The notes beneath the pieces were generated by a model that worked only from the letters and a program-made list of their open reading frames with translations, searched no databases and was not told where the DNA came from. The position numbers were made by a program, and so were the translations under genes. DNA of 64,000 nt from Rubrivirga sp. SAORIC476. Lineage in GTDB: Bacteria; Bacteroidota; Rhodothermia; Rhodothermales; Rubricoccaceae. The stretch covers positions 62,001 through 126,000 of the forward strand of contig NZ_MVOI01000007.1 in the NCBI RefSeq assembly GCF_002283555.1. Reading direction: 5' to 3'. Positions 9,630-17,392 of the stretch are shown in pieces; the stretch's first letter is position 1; each line of letters begins with the position of its first letter.

Positions 9630-10922
9630 TCAGCGGACGGACGTGTACCCCCCGGGGACGCCGTTCTTCGAAAGGACGACCTGCCAGAGCTGGGCGCCTC
9701 GCGCCCGGAACAGGCCGGCGCACTGGAGGAGGTAGTAGGTCCACATCCGCCGGAACCGGTCGTCGTAGCGGGCCGGGAGCGATGCCCACGCGCGCTCGAC
9801 GTTCGCGTGCCACGCCATCAGCGTCCGGTCGTAGTGGGCCCCGAGGTTGTGCCAGTCCTCCATCACGAACCGCCCCTCGACGGCCCGCCCGATCTGTTGG
9901 ATCGAGGGGAGCATCGAGTTGGGGAAGATGTACCGCTCGATCCAGGGGTCGGTCGAGCGGGCGGAGTGGTTGCCCCCGATGGTGTGGAGGAGGACGAGCC
10001 CGTCGTCCTTGAGGTGCCGGCGCACGACGTCCAGGAACGTCCGGTACCGCTTCACGCCGACGTGCTCGAACATGCCGAGCGAGACGACGTGGTCGAACGG
10101 CTCCGGCTCCTCGAAGGCGCGGTAGTCCTGGAGGCGGACCTCGACCGGGAGGCCATGTAGCCTCGCACTAGCCAAAGCGACCTGCTCCTCCGACACGGTG
10201 ATGCCGACGCCGCGCGCCCCATAGCGCTCGGCGGCATAGGCGAGGAAGCTCCCCCACCCGCAGCCGACGTCGAGCACGCGGTCGCCCGGCTGGAGCCCGA
10301 GCTTGCGGCAGACGAGGTCGAGCTTCGCCTCCTGCGCCGCGTCGAGCGTGTCGGCCTCGGCCCAGTACGCGCAGGTGTAGACCATGCGGCGGTCGAGCAT
10401 GGCCTCGAAGAGGTCGTTGCCGAGGTCGTAGTGGCGCTCCCCGACCTCGAACGCCTGCGATGGCCGCACTTTACCCGCAATGGCCGCCGCAATCGCCGGG
10501 AGGAGCACCCACGGGTTGCGGGTCGCCTGACGGACGGCCGCGCGGGCGTCCGGGCGGAGCAGGCGGTGGAACGTCTCGTCGAGGCGCTCGGCGTCCCACC
10601 ACCCGTCCACGTAGCTCTCGCCGAGGCCGAGCGAGCCGCTGCGAACGACCCGCTTGTAGAAGCGCTCGTCGTGGACCTGGATGTCCCACGGGTTCGGGCC
10701 GTCGATGGCGAGCCCCGTGTGGGCCGCCAGCTCGAGGACGACGCAGTGGGCCGGGGAGGCGCCCCGGTGACGGACCGGCCGGGTGGGCTCGAGCGGCGGC
10801 AGCCGCCCGCCCCCGTCCGACCGTGCAGGGGCGCCCGCGGCGCGGCCGAGGCCGGGGCGGCCAGGCCCGTTGGAGGAGTAGGTGCGAGAGGTGGGCATCA
10901 TCGGAGGGACTGGCGGGCTCAT
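9630..10922 (-). CDS. Cyclopropane-fatty-acyl-phospholipid synthase family methyltransferase
   Basis: Encodes 430 residues. SAM-binding motif I is VLDVGCGWGSFLAYAAERYG near residue 235. The family-typical segments EVGERHYDLGNDLFEAML, CAYWAEADTLDAAQEAKL and WIERYIFPNSMLPS are all present. These enzymes transfer a methylene from SAM to double bonds of membrane phospholipid acyl chains or make related methylations, adjusting fluidity and stress resistance. The ATG at 10922 overlaps the preceding gene's TGA (ATGA), so I prefer it over the double ATG at 10901/10898. The N-terminal 60 residues are low-complexity and could be non-conserved. It lies next to other lipid or envelope genes. Confidence 0.85.
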   Translation of the reverse strand: MSPPVPPMMPTSRTYSSNGPGRPGLGRAAGAPARSDGGGRLPPLEPTRPVRHRGASPAHCVVLELAAHTGLAIDGPNPWDIQVHDERFYKRVVRSGSLGLGESYVDGWWDAERLDETFHRLLRPDARAAVRQATRNPWVLLPAIAAAIAGKVRPSQAFEVGERHYDLGNDLFEAMLDRRMVYTCAYWAEADTLDAAQEAKLDLVCRKLGLQPGDRVLDVGCGWGSFLAYAAERYGARGVGITVSEEQVALASARLHGLPVEVRLQDYRAFEEPEPFDHVVSLGMFEHVGVKRYRTFLDVVRRHLKDDGLVLLHTIGGNHSARSTDPWIERYIFPNSMLPSIQQIGRAVEGRFVMEDWHNLGAHYDRTLMAWHANVERAWASLPARYDDRFRRMWTYYLLQCAGLFRARGAQLWQVVLSKNGVPGGYTSVR

Positions 10923-11632
10923 TCGGAGCGGGCGAGCACGATGGAGCCCCCGTCCGAAGTGAGGACCTGCCGCAGGAGCCCGCCGCCGGGCAGCAGCGTC
11001 TCCTCGGCCCGGTAGCGATCGTTCTTTACCCGGACTCCGAGGACGTAGGCCCGCAGGCGGACCGCCTCGGTGACGGTGTAGGCCCCGGCGGGCGCGTCGG
11101 TGGCCGAGGGCCGAGCCACGCGGTTCTCGAAATCGATGCGGGTCCTCCCGCCGAGGAAGCCGAGGGTTCCGCGCTCGATGTCGGCCTCCAGCGTCACGTC
11201 GTCGAGGGCGACGCGTTGAGTCGGCGGGCCGGGGTAGAGGAGCGCATCGCCCGTCACGCGCAGCGCGAGGTCTCGGCCCTCGGGGCCGAGCAGGGCGACG
11301 ACGTTCATCACCATGCCCGCGTCGTCGACCCGGCACCGAATGGTCGTCTCGGACACGTCGGCGGCGTCCCCGTCGCACGGCCGCACCGTGAGCGTCGCCG
11401 CCATCTCCTCGCCCGCGACGACGACGGAGCCGACCGCCAGGGTCTGGCACGCGCCCTCCGCTCCCTGCGCGTCGACCGTGCGTCGCGTGTAGCGGCTGCC
11501 CTCGACGAGGGCGAGCGGCATCTGCTGGGCGGCCACCGCAGACGCACCCAGGCACAGCGCGAGCGCGACGAGTGCGGGCCGCGGAGGGCGGGCCGAGGGG
11601 TGCCAGGAGAGGTTCGAGAGGACCGGCGTCAT
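10919..11632 (-). CDS. Exported hypothetical protein, weakly TapB-like
   Basis: Encodes 237 residues. PALVALALCLGASAVAAQQ near residues 19-37 is a classical Sec signal peptide with an A-x-A cleavage site. The mature part opens with PLALVEGSRYTRRTV and closes with YRAEETLLPGGGLLRQVLT, the begin-and-end pattern of TapB-type secreted beta-rich proteins of Bacteroidota (weak, from memory). Cysteines at CQTLAV, RPCDGD and IRCRVD could form a disulfide. It lies between the SDR and the cyclopropane synthase, 14 bp and -4 bp apart respectively. No catalytic motif is visible. A periplasmic or surface role is the most that can be said. Confidence 0.6.
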   Translation of the reverse strand: MTPVLSNLSWHPSARPPRPALVALALCLGASAVAAQQMPLALVEGSRYTRRTVDAQGAEGACQTLAVGSVVVAGEEMAATLTVRPCDGDAADVSETTIRCRVDDAGMVMNVVALLGPEGRDLALRVTGDALLYPGPPTQRVALDDVTLEADIERGTLGFLGGRTRIDFENRVARPSATDAPAGAYTVTEAVRLRAYVLGVRVKNDRYRAEETLLPGGGLLRQVLTSDGGSIVLARSE

Positions 11633-11646
11633 GAGGCGGAGGGGGT

Positions 11647-12396
11647 TCACCGGGCGAGGTACCCGCCGTCGACGGGGTAGTAGGCCCCGGTGACGAACGA
11701 GGCCTCGTCGGACGAGAGCCACGCGACGAGGGCGGCGACCTCGTCGGGCGTGCCCAGCCGACCCGCCGGGTGGAGACCGACGAGCGTGGCGAGCGTCTCG
11801 GGGTCCGCTTCCAGCGCCGAGATCATAGGCGTCTCGATGAAGGCGGGGCCGACGGCGTTGACCCGGATGCCCTCGGCCGCCAATTCGATGGCGGCGGTCT
11901 TGGTGAGCCCCACGACGCCGTGCTTGGCCGCGACGTAGGCCGGGGCACTGGCGAACCCGACCTGCCCCAGGATCGAGGCCACGTTGACGATGGCCCCGCC
12001 CCCGGCCTCTCGCATCGCCGGGATCTGGGCCTTCATGCCGTAGAAGACGCCCGACAGGTTGACGCCGAGCACGCGCTGCCACGCCTCGACGGGGTAGTCC
12101 GCCGTCGGGGCCTGCTCCCCGCCGATGCCGGCGTTGTTGCAGGCGACGTCGAGCCGACCGAAGGCGCGGACGGCCCCGGCGACGAGGGCCTCGCACGCGG
12201 CCGGGTCCGACACGTCGGCCAGGACGAAGAGGGCCCCTCCCCCGCCCTCTTCGATCTGCTGCGCGGTCTCCTGCCCCCCGGCCTCGTCCACGTCGGAGAC
12301 GACGACGCGGAAGCCCTCGCGGGCGTAGCGGAGGGCGATGGCGCGTCCGATTCCGGAGGCGGCACCGGTGACGAGGGCGACGGAATCAGGAGTCAT
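11647..12396 (-). CDS. Short-chain dehydrogenase/reductase
   Basis: Encodes 249 residues of the classical SDR family. The cofactor motif [12 protein letters not shown] is near residue 10, the NNAG motif is in [10 protein letters not shown] near 88, and the catalytic Ser plus Y-x-x-x-K is in [22 protein letters not shown] (Tyr near 152, Lys near 156). The acidic residue after strand 2 ([10 protein letters not shown]) favours NAD(H) over NADP(H). The C-terminus [15 protein letters not shown] is standard for oxidoreductases acting on hydroxy or keto substrates. It overlaps the upstream nuclease-fold gene by 11 bp. The substrate is unknown. Confidence 0.88.
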   Translation of the reverse strand: MTPDSVALVTGAASGIGRAIALRYAREGFRVVVSDVDEAGGQETAQQIEEGGGGALFVLADVSDPAACEALVAGAVRAFGRLDVACNNAGIGGEQAPTADYPVEAWQRVLGVNLSGVFYGMKAQIPAMREAGGGAIVNVASILGQVGFASAPAYVAAKHGVVGLTKTAAIELAAEGIRVNAVGPAFIETPMISALEADPETLATLVGLHPAGRLGTPDEVAALVAWLSSDEASFVTGAYYPVDGGYLAR

Positions 12397-13027
12397 GGGA
12401 GGCGAGGCTTGAGCTGGACGAAGGAGGGGCCGGGCGCATCCGGGTGGCCTTCTCGAGCAGCATCAGGAAGCCCATCGCCGGGTCCCGCGACTGCGCGTGG
12501 TGGAGGACGTCCCAGTGCGCGCGGAGGTGGTCTTGGACGAACTCGACCATGTGCCCGAGAGAGAGCGTGAGGGTGGCCGGGTGGCTGGGCGCACCGTCCG
12601 AGGAGAAGACGGCCAGGCGGACCTGGTGGCCGGCCGTGAGCTGGGCGGCGCCCCGGCGGAGCAGGTCGTGGGCGGCCGAGGCGGCCTCGTCCGGGTCGGC
12701 GCACCCGAACCGGGCCAGGGCCGCCTCGATCACGCCCGCGTCGAGCGTGGCCTCGTTGAAGCGGCCACGTCCCTCCTTGACCTCGGCCACCAACATGTCG
12801 GGGCGGTCGGTGGGGGCGCGCAGGGCCGGGTCCGTCTCGAACCGATGCCGCCCCCCTCGCCCGAGCACGCGGCGACCCGCTCCGGGAAAGCGGACCGCCA
12901 GGACGTCGAGGTCGGTCACGGTGCGGTAGCCGCCGTGCCGGGCGGCCTCGAGGACGGGGTACTCCGTGACGGTGAAGTAGCCGTTGACGTGGAGGTAGGC
13001 GCGGACGAGGGCGACGGCGTTATCCAT
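12386..13027 (-). CDS. Hypothetical protein with PD-(D/E)xK-like nuclease signature
   Basis: Encodes 213 residues of no family I can name. The first 90 residues show the order seen in restriction-endonuclease-like folds: a helix with Glu22, a strand [13 protein letters not shown] with Asp41, then a strand MLVAEVKEG with Glu82-x-Lys84. The spacing fits a D...ExK active site, and the following helix is consistent. The remaining 120 residues are helical with no motif. The gene is embedded in a lipid- and metal-associated operon by overlaps on both sides (8 and 11 bp), which is odd for a nuclease. The fold could have been recruited for another role; catalysis is not proven. Confidence 0.55.
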   Translation of the reverse strand: MDNAVALVRAYLHVNGYFTVTEYPVLEAARHGGYRTVTDLDVLAVRFPGAGRRVLGRGGRHRFETDPALRAPTDRPDMLVAEVKEGRGRFNEATLDAGVIEAALARFGCADPDEAASAAHDLLRRGAAQLTAGHQVRLAVFSSDGAPSHPATLTLSLGHMVEFVQDHLRAHWDVLHHAQSRDPAMGFLMLLEKATRMRPAPPSSSSSLASHDS

Positions 13028-13733
13028 AGGTCACCTCGGGCTGGGGCGCCGCGCGGGGCGGCTCCGGCGGCGGCGCGGACCCGTCGTAGCGGACGCCCGG
13101 GCGGGGGACGAAGCGGGGGACCTGGGCCGCGTAGACGTCGTAGGCCGCGCCGAAGCGTGCGCGGACCTCGCGCTCCTCGATCCGCGCGAGCCGGGCGTAC
13201 ATCCAGACCAGCACGGGGAACATCGCCAGCGTCAGGAGGGTGGGCCACTGCACGAGGAAGCCGAAGAGGACCGCCACGAAGCCGCCGTACTGGGGGTGGC
13301 GGACACGCGCGTAGAGCCCCGTCGTCGCCAGGCGACCCTCCCGCTGCGCTTGGTACAGCACGCGCCAGGCGCTCATAATGACGAGCACGCCGCCGCCGAT
13401 GAGCACGTTGCTCAGCACGTGGAGCACGTTGAAGTGGGCCGCCCACGGGCTCCCCTCCCCGATCCCGAAGAGGGTTTGCCAGAGGTGGCCGTTGTCGTGG
13501 GCGAAGAGGTCGAGGCCGGGGTACCGGCTCCCGAGCCACCCCGAGAGGAGGTAGATCGTGAGCGGGAACCCGTACATCTCGGCGAAGAGCGCCACGACGA
13601 AGGCCGAGAACGCCCCGAAGGAGCGCCAGTCGCGCCAGTTCTTCGGGCGCGTGAAGCTGAAGGCGAAGGCGACGAAGATGACCGACATCACGACGGCCAT
13701 CAGCCAGTATCCGTAGTCGTAGGGTCCGTTCAT
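13020..13733 (-). CDS. Isoprenylcysteine carboxyl methyltransferase-like membrane protein
   Basis: Encodes 237 residues with about five membrane helices. The C-terminal signature GLYARVRHPQYGGFVAV, then EEREVRARFGAAYDVYAAQV and RFVP, is the ICMT/PEMT-type SAM-binding segment (R-H-P-x-Y and E-E-x-x-L-x-x-x-F-G-x-x-Y). Family members methylate lipid-like or small substrates within the membrane; bacterial ones near DUF2933 genes are common in heavy-metal islands, though the substrate is undefined. It overlaps the sigma-factor gene by 4 bp upstream and the nuclease-fold gene by 8 bp downstream, so translation is coupled. Confidence 0.8.
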   Translation of the reverse strand: MNGPYDYGYWLMAVVMSVIFVAFAFSFTRPKNWRDWRSFGAFSAFVVALFAEMYGFPLTIYLLSGWLGSRYPGLDLFAHDNGHLWQTLFGIGEGSPWAAHFNVLHVLSNVLIGGGVLVIMSAWRVLYQAQREGRLATTGLYARVRHPQYGGFVAVLFGFLVQWPTLLTLAMFPVLVWMYARLARIEEREVRARFGAAYDVYAAQVPRFVPRPGVRYDGSAPPPEPPRAAPQPEVTYG

Positions 13734-14338
13734 CGGATGGCGGGGTCAGGGGCAGGCTGCTCCGGGTCGAGGAGCTCTTCGCGGGGCGGGCAGTCGCAGG
13801 CGTGGAAGCCGTGGTCGGGGCACGCCGTGCACAGCGCCTCCAGCCGCTCGCGGAGCTGGCGGCGGGCGCGGTGCCGCCGCACGTTGAGGTTGTTGCGGGT
13901 GATGCCGAGATCTGAGGCGACCGCGTCGGGGTCGCGCCCCTCCAGCTCCAGCGCTTCGATCAGCACGCGGTACTCGTCTTTGAGCGTCGGGAGGAGAGCC
14001 CGGAAACAGAGGCAGAGTGCCTCGTCCTCCGTGGGAGGCACGGCGCCTTCCCGCTCGTGTCGGTAGCGGTCGAGAGACGCGACCTCCCGCTCACGCCTCC
14101 GGTACACGTCGGCGATGGCGTTCGCGACGATGCGGCGGAACCACGGGACGAGCTTCTCCTCGTCCCGGAGGCCGGGGGCGGCGCGGAGGGCTCGGAGCAG
14201 GCTGTCTTGCACGACGTCTTCGGCGAGGGAGGGGTCGTCCACGCGGGATGCGACGTAGGCGAGCAGGTAGGCCCTGCCCGCGACGAGGTGGGCCTCGACC
14301 AGGGCGTGAGGGGCGGCGTCTGTCTGCGGTTCAGTCAT
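13730..14338 (-). CDS. ECF-type RNA polymerase sigma factor with C-terminal Cys/His motif
   Basis: Encodes 202 residues. Region 2 is recognisable in LLAYVASRVDDPSLAEDVVQDSLLRALRA followed by KLVPWFRRIVANAIADVYRRRER, and region 4 in DAVASDLGITRNNLNVRRHRARRQLRERL, a helix-turn-helix for the -35 element. After region 4 the protein adds a metal-binding-type motif, CTACPDHGFHACDCPP near residues 170-185, which may sense metal or redox state or act as an internal anti-sigma element (inference). It heads the leftward run and no separate anti-sigma gene is adjacent. It probably directs transcription of the downstream envelope and metal genes. Confidence 0.85.
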   Translation of the reverse strand: MTEPQTDAAPHALVEAHLVAGRAYLLAYVASRVDDPSLAEDVVQDSLLRALRAAPGLRDEEKLVPWFRRIVANAIADVYRRREREVASLDRYRHEREGAVPPTEDEALCLCFRALLPTLKDEYRVLIEALELEGRDPDAVASDLGITRNNLNVRRHRARRQLRERLEALCTACPDHGFHACDCPPREELLDPEQPAPDPAIR

Positions 14339-14540
14339 CGTCTACCTGTAGTGACGCGGGAGGGCTCGGGGGATTACAGTCGCGAGCCCCAAGGCGGGGA
14401 GCGGTCGACCGGTGGCTCCGGAGGGCGAGACCTGGGTGGCCGCGCGAACGTGGGTGACGGTGATACCGGGGCCACGGTGCGGAGGGGGGTGTCAGGATCG
14501 GGAGCCCGAGGAGGGCGCCGTGCGGCCCCGGCCGCGGGCG

Positions 14541-14969
14541 TCACATCGCGTCGTAAGTCGCGCGGTCTATCAGGCGCACGGTCTCCCCCGGGCGCAGGCA
14601 CGCCACCTCGTGCATGCGGTGGGGATGCCGAACAGCCACCTCGCTACCACCCACGTCGAGACGGTTGAGGCAGCGGGAGACCCCGACGGCGTCGGGGGCG
14701 CAGTCCTCGTCGGTGAGGACTTGGGCCTCCACGGCAGCGGGCGGGACAACGCCCTCGACGAGGGTCACTGCCAGCACGCCTGGCTTGTGGGGGAGGCGCT
14801 CGGCCTCTGGCGTGACGAGGACAGCGCGGACCTCGGTCTCGGTAGGCTGGGTGCGGAGTGTCCTGTCCGTCGGGGGGACGTCGTTGGTGCCCAGGAGGAG
14901 CCGAGCGCCGACGACGACGGCTCCGACGATGAGACCGAGAAGGATGAGGCGTGTGATTCGGACATGCAT
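14541..14969 (-). CDS. Hypothetical membrane-anchored protein with tandem-repeat start region
   Basis: Encodes 142 residues from the ATG at 14969. One N-terminal helix (LILLGLIVGAVVVGARLLL) is followed by a soluble domain with three cysteines (DEDCAPDAVGVSRCLNRL and EVACLRPGETVRL) that faces the periplasm if the helix is an uncleaved anchor. No family is recognised. The start codon lies inside a tandem DNA repeat whose copies each encode M-H-V-R-I-like peptides in the same frame, so translation could also start 16 codons or more upstream. It is flanked by the sigma-factor gene and the PBP2-type gene. Confidence 0.55.
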   Translation of the reverse strand: MHVRITRLILLGLIVGAVVVGARLLLGTNDVPPTDRTLRTQPTETEVRAVLVTPEAERLPHKPGVLAVTLVEGVVPPAAVEAQVLTDEDCAPDAVGVSRCLNRLDVGGSEVAVRHPHRMHEVACLRPGETVRLIDRATYDAM

Positions 14970-15021
14970 GGGATGATTCGGACATGCATGCATGCATGGG
15001 ATGATTCGGACATGCATGGGA
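14955..15021. repeat. Tandem repeat of a 20-bp unit containing ATGCAT
   Basis: Three head-to-tail copies of gattcggacatgcatgggat are seen at 14955-14974, 14975-15002 and 15003-15021. The middle copy has an 8-bp expansion (gcatgcat), and the last differs at the final base. Copy 1 contains the start codon of the leftward hypothetical gene. Because 20 plus 28 bp is a multiple of three, all copies encode the same frame. Confidence 0.85.
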
Positions 15022-15309
15022 CGGCCGGGCTGCCGGGGAACCTCCGTGACGGCAGGCAACGCTCGTGAGGTTGCCCCCATGAAAGGCGTCCCAGCGCGGA
15101 GGAGCGTGGAGGACGACCTGGTGCCTCCAACCTCAGGCAACGCACCCTTACGGAACCTGAGCTCGCCCTTAAAATCCGCTCAGGTTGTCCACCTGGCAGG
15201 GTTTGGCCCCCCACAACCGCCCTCCTCCGGATACGCTGTGGGCTGCGGCCCCAACCGCCTCGACAATCCGACCCCGGTCTTCCAATCCAGACGCAACCCG
15301 AGACCGGGG
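14970..15309. other. Intergenic region without a recognised gene
   Basis: About 340 bp between the small anchored protein and the PBP2-type gene. It holds two of the tandem repeat copies and the hairpin described separately. It is less G+C-rich than its neighbours in places (a cccttaaaatc stretch near 15165-15180) and may contain the promoter of the leftward hypothetical gene. I see no RNA gene or coding frame with family similarity. Confidence 0.5.
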
Positions 15310-15311
15310 TC
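15270..15311 (-). terminator. Hairpin overlapping the stop codon of the PBP2-type gene
   Basis: Perfect 11-bp inverted repeat: gaccccggtct at 15270-15280 and agaccggggtc at 15301-15311, with a 20-nt loop. The right arm includes the first bases of the leftward gene's stop codon. There is no clear T-run after it in the leftward direction, so it may act as a processing or stability hairpin rather than an intrinsic terminator. Confidence 0.45.
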
Positions 15312-17136
15312 AGGGGCCTGGTTCCAGCGGCTCGCTCCGGACCGTCTCGACGAGACGGCGGACGAGGTCGGGCCGGGTGGTCCGGCCGGTCAGCGCCTGC
15401 TCGATGAGGAGGCTCGCAATGGGGGCGGCGGCCGTGGACCCGAACCCCCCGTTCTCGACGAAGACGGCGACGGCGATCCGGGGGGCCTCGGCCGGGGCGT
15501 AGGCGATGAAGAGCGAGTGGTCCTCGCCCTGCGGGTTCTGGGCCGTGCCGGTCTTCCCCGCGACGGCGACCCCCGGGACGGCCGCCACGCGGGCCGTCCC
15601 CGACGTCACGACCGCGCGCATCCCGCGCTGGACGACCGCGAGGTTCGCCGGACTGACGGGGAGCCTGCGGGGCGTCGGGAGGCCGGGGCGGACCTCGTCG
15701 CCGGAGGCCGGCTGCCGGAGGACGCGGGCGAGGTGGGGCGTGACGAGGCGGCCGCCGTTGGCGAGAGCGGCCGTGTACCGGGCGAGCTGGAGCGTGGTCA
15801 CGGACACGTTGCCCTGCCCGATCCCGAGGGACACGAGGTAGCCCCGTGTCCAGCGCCCGGCGCCGTAGGTCCGGTCGAAGTACGACGAGTCGGGCCAGAG
15901 GCCCGGGCTCTGCGAGGGGAGGTCGGTGGGCATGGGCTCTCCGAAGCCGACGAGGTGGCCCCACCGCGCGTAGGTGTCGAGGCCCATGTCGAGGCCGAGC
16001 GCGTAGAAGAACTCGTTGCACGAGACGCGGATGGCGTCCTCGACGCCGAGCGGCCCGTAGCTCCCGTGGCCCCCGAAGCGACGGCCACCGAAGACGAAGG
16101 ACCCGTTGCACGGGTACGTACTGGACGGCGTGATGACGCCCTCCTCGAGCCCCGCGAGGCCCATGAGCGGCTTGATGGTTGAGCCGAGGGGCTGGGCGCT
16201 GAGGGCGGCCCGGTCGTAGAGGGGCCTCGCGGGATCGGCCGAGAGTCGCGCCCACGTCGCCTGAGCGACGGGCGGGACGAGCATGGCGGGAGCGTAGTCC
16301 GGGCCGGAGACGTAGGCGAGGATCTCGCCCGTCTCGGAATCGAGGGCGACGGCGGCCCCCCGCTTGCCGACGAACAGGGACTCGGCGAGGGCCTGGACGT
16401 CGGCGTCGAGCGTGAGCGTGAGGTCGTAGCCCGAGACCGGGGCGGCGTCGTCCGCCCCGCCCCTCCAGCGCCCCACCGCGCGCCCGCGAACGTCGACGAG
16501 CTCGAAGCGACGCCCCGGGCGCCCCCGGAGCAAGGCGTCGTAGGTCCGCTCCATGCCCGTCTGGCCGACGAGGTCGCCGGGGGCGAGGCCCTCGACCTCG
16601 CGCCGGGCGACCTCGTCGGGGCCGACCTCGGCGAGGGTCCCGAGCGCGTGGGCGGCGCGGGGGCCGGGCGGATACGTCCGGTGGTAGGCGTCGACGACCT
16701 CGACTCCAGGGAGCCGGTACGCCTCTTCGAAAACGCGGGCGGCGATGGCCGGGCGGAGGTGGGCGGCCACGACGGTCGGTCGGTAGAGGCTCCACCGCCG
16801 GGCCTCGTCGACCCGAGCCTCGACGGTCGAGTCCGGGAGGCCAAGCAGGTCCGCCAGTCGGCCGACGTCGTCGCCGAGGCGGTAGGGCGTCACGGTGACG
16901 GCGGAGGCGGTCTCGTTGTTGACGAGGAGGCGGCCGTCGCGGTCGTAGATGCGGCCCCGGGGGGCCGGTGACCGGACGGCTCGGATGGCGTTGTCGCGGG
17001 CCACCTCGGCGTAGAGGTCGCGGTGGAGGATCTGGAGGTCCGCGAGGCGGAGCCCGAGGACGGCGAAGCTTCCGACGACCAGGCCGACGAAGATGCGGTA
17101 CCGGACGGTGCGCGCTAGGAGATCGTTCGACCTCAT
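15310..17136 (-). CDS. mrdA: Penicillin-binding protein 2 (class B transpeptidase)
   Basis: Encodes 608 residues. One N-terminal signal-anchor (IFVGLVVGSFAVLGLRLADL) is followed by the PBP dimer region with APRGRIYDRDGRLLV near residues 58-72 and the transpeptidase domain. Catalytic motifs are S-T-I-K in QPLGSTIKPLMGL (about 313), S-C-N in IRVSCNEFFYAL (about 370) and K-T-G-T in AVAGKTGTAQNPQG (about 525). This is the PBP2 layout for elongation-specific peptidoglycan cross-linking in the periplasm. The usual mreC/mreD/rodA neighbours are absent, so it may be an accessory copy. It stands alone between two intergenic gaps. Confidence 0.9.
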   Translation of the reverse strand: MRSNDLLARTVRYRIFVGLVVGSFAVLGLRLADLQILHRDLYAEVARDNAIRAVRSPAPRGRIYDRDGRLLVNNETASAVTVTPYRLGDDVGRLADLLGLPDSTVEARVDEARRWSLYRPTVVAAHLRPAIAARVFEEAYRLPGVEVVDAYHRTYPPGPRAAHALGTLAEVGPDEVARREVEGLAPGDLVGQTGMERTYDALLRGRPGRRFELVDVRGRAVGRWRGGADDAAPVSGYDLTLTLDADVQALAESLFVGKRGAAVALDSETGEILAYVSGPDYAPAMLVPPVAQATWARLSADPARPLYDRAALSAQPLGSTIKPLMGLAGLEEGVITPSSTYPCNGSFVFGGRRFGGHGSYGPLGVEDAIRVSCNEFFYALGLDMGLDTYARWGHLVGFGEPMPTDLPSQSPGLWPDSSYFDRTYGAGRWTRGYLVSLGIGQGNVSVTTLQLARYTAALANGGRLVTPHLARVLRQPASGDEVRPGLPTPRRLPVSPANLAVVQRGMRAVVTSGTARVAAVPGVAVAGKTGTAQNPQGEDHSLFIAYAPAEAPRIAVAVFVENGGFGSTAAAPIASLLIEQALTGRTTRPDLVRRLVETVRSEPLEPGP

Positions 17137-17368
17137 GGTGACACCGGGTCGCCGCTACGCCCGACCGAGCCTCGAGCCCACGTCAGCGCGGAGGCGAGGG
17201 CTCCGATGGAGAAAGCCCGGCCGATGAGGCCCCCCCACGGCCTCATCGTAGGGCCGCCGTGGAGAGCTCGGCTCGCTCGAGTCCGGGGCAGGAGGCGGAG
17301 TCGTGGTCCGTCCATGGGGGCGCGTCGTTCGTGAGCGGAACGCCGCACGGGCTGCGAGGGTCGCTCTC

Positions 17369-17392
17369 TAACCTGAAATGGACCTAAGGTTA
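17369..17392. other. Inverted repeat at the end of the amine-oxidase-like gene
   Basis: taacct at 17369-17374 and aggtta at 17387-17392 form a perfect 6-bp inverted repeat with a 12-nt spacer in a locally A+T-rich patch. It overlaps the TAA stop of the leftward flavoprotein gene and lies about 230 bp before the PBP2 gene. It could be a weak terminator or an operator for the PBP2 gene. Nothing else is seen in the 17137-17389 gap. Confidence 0.3.
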
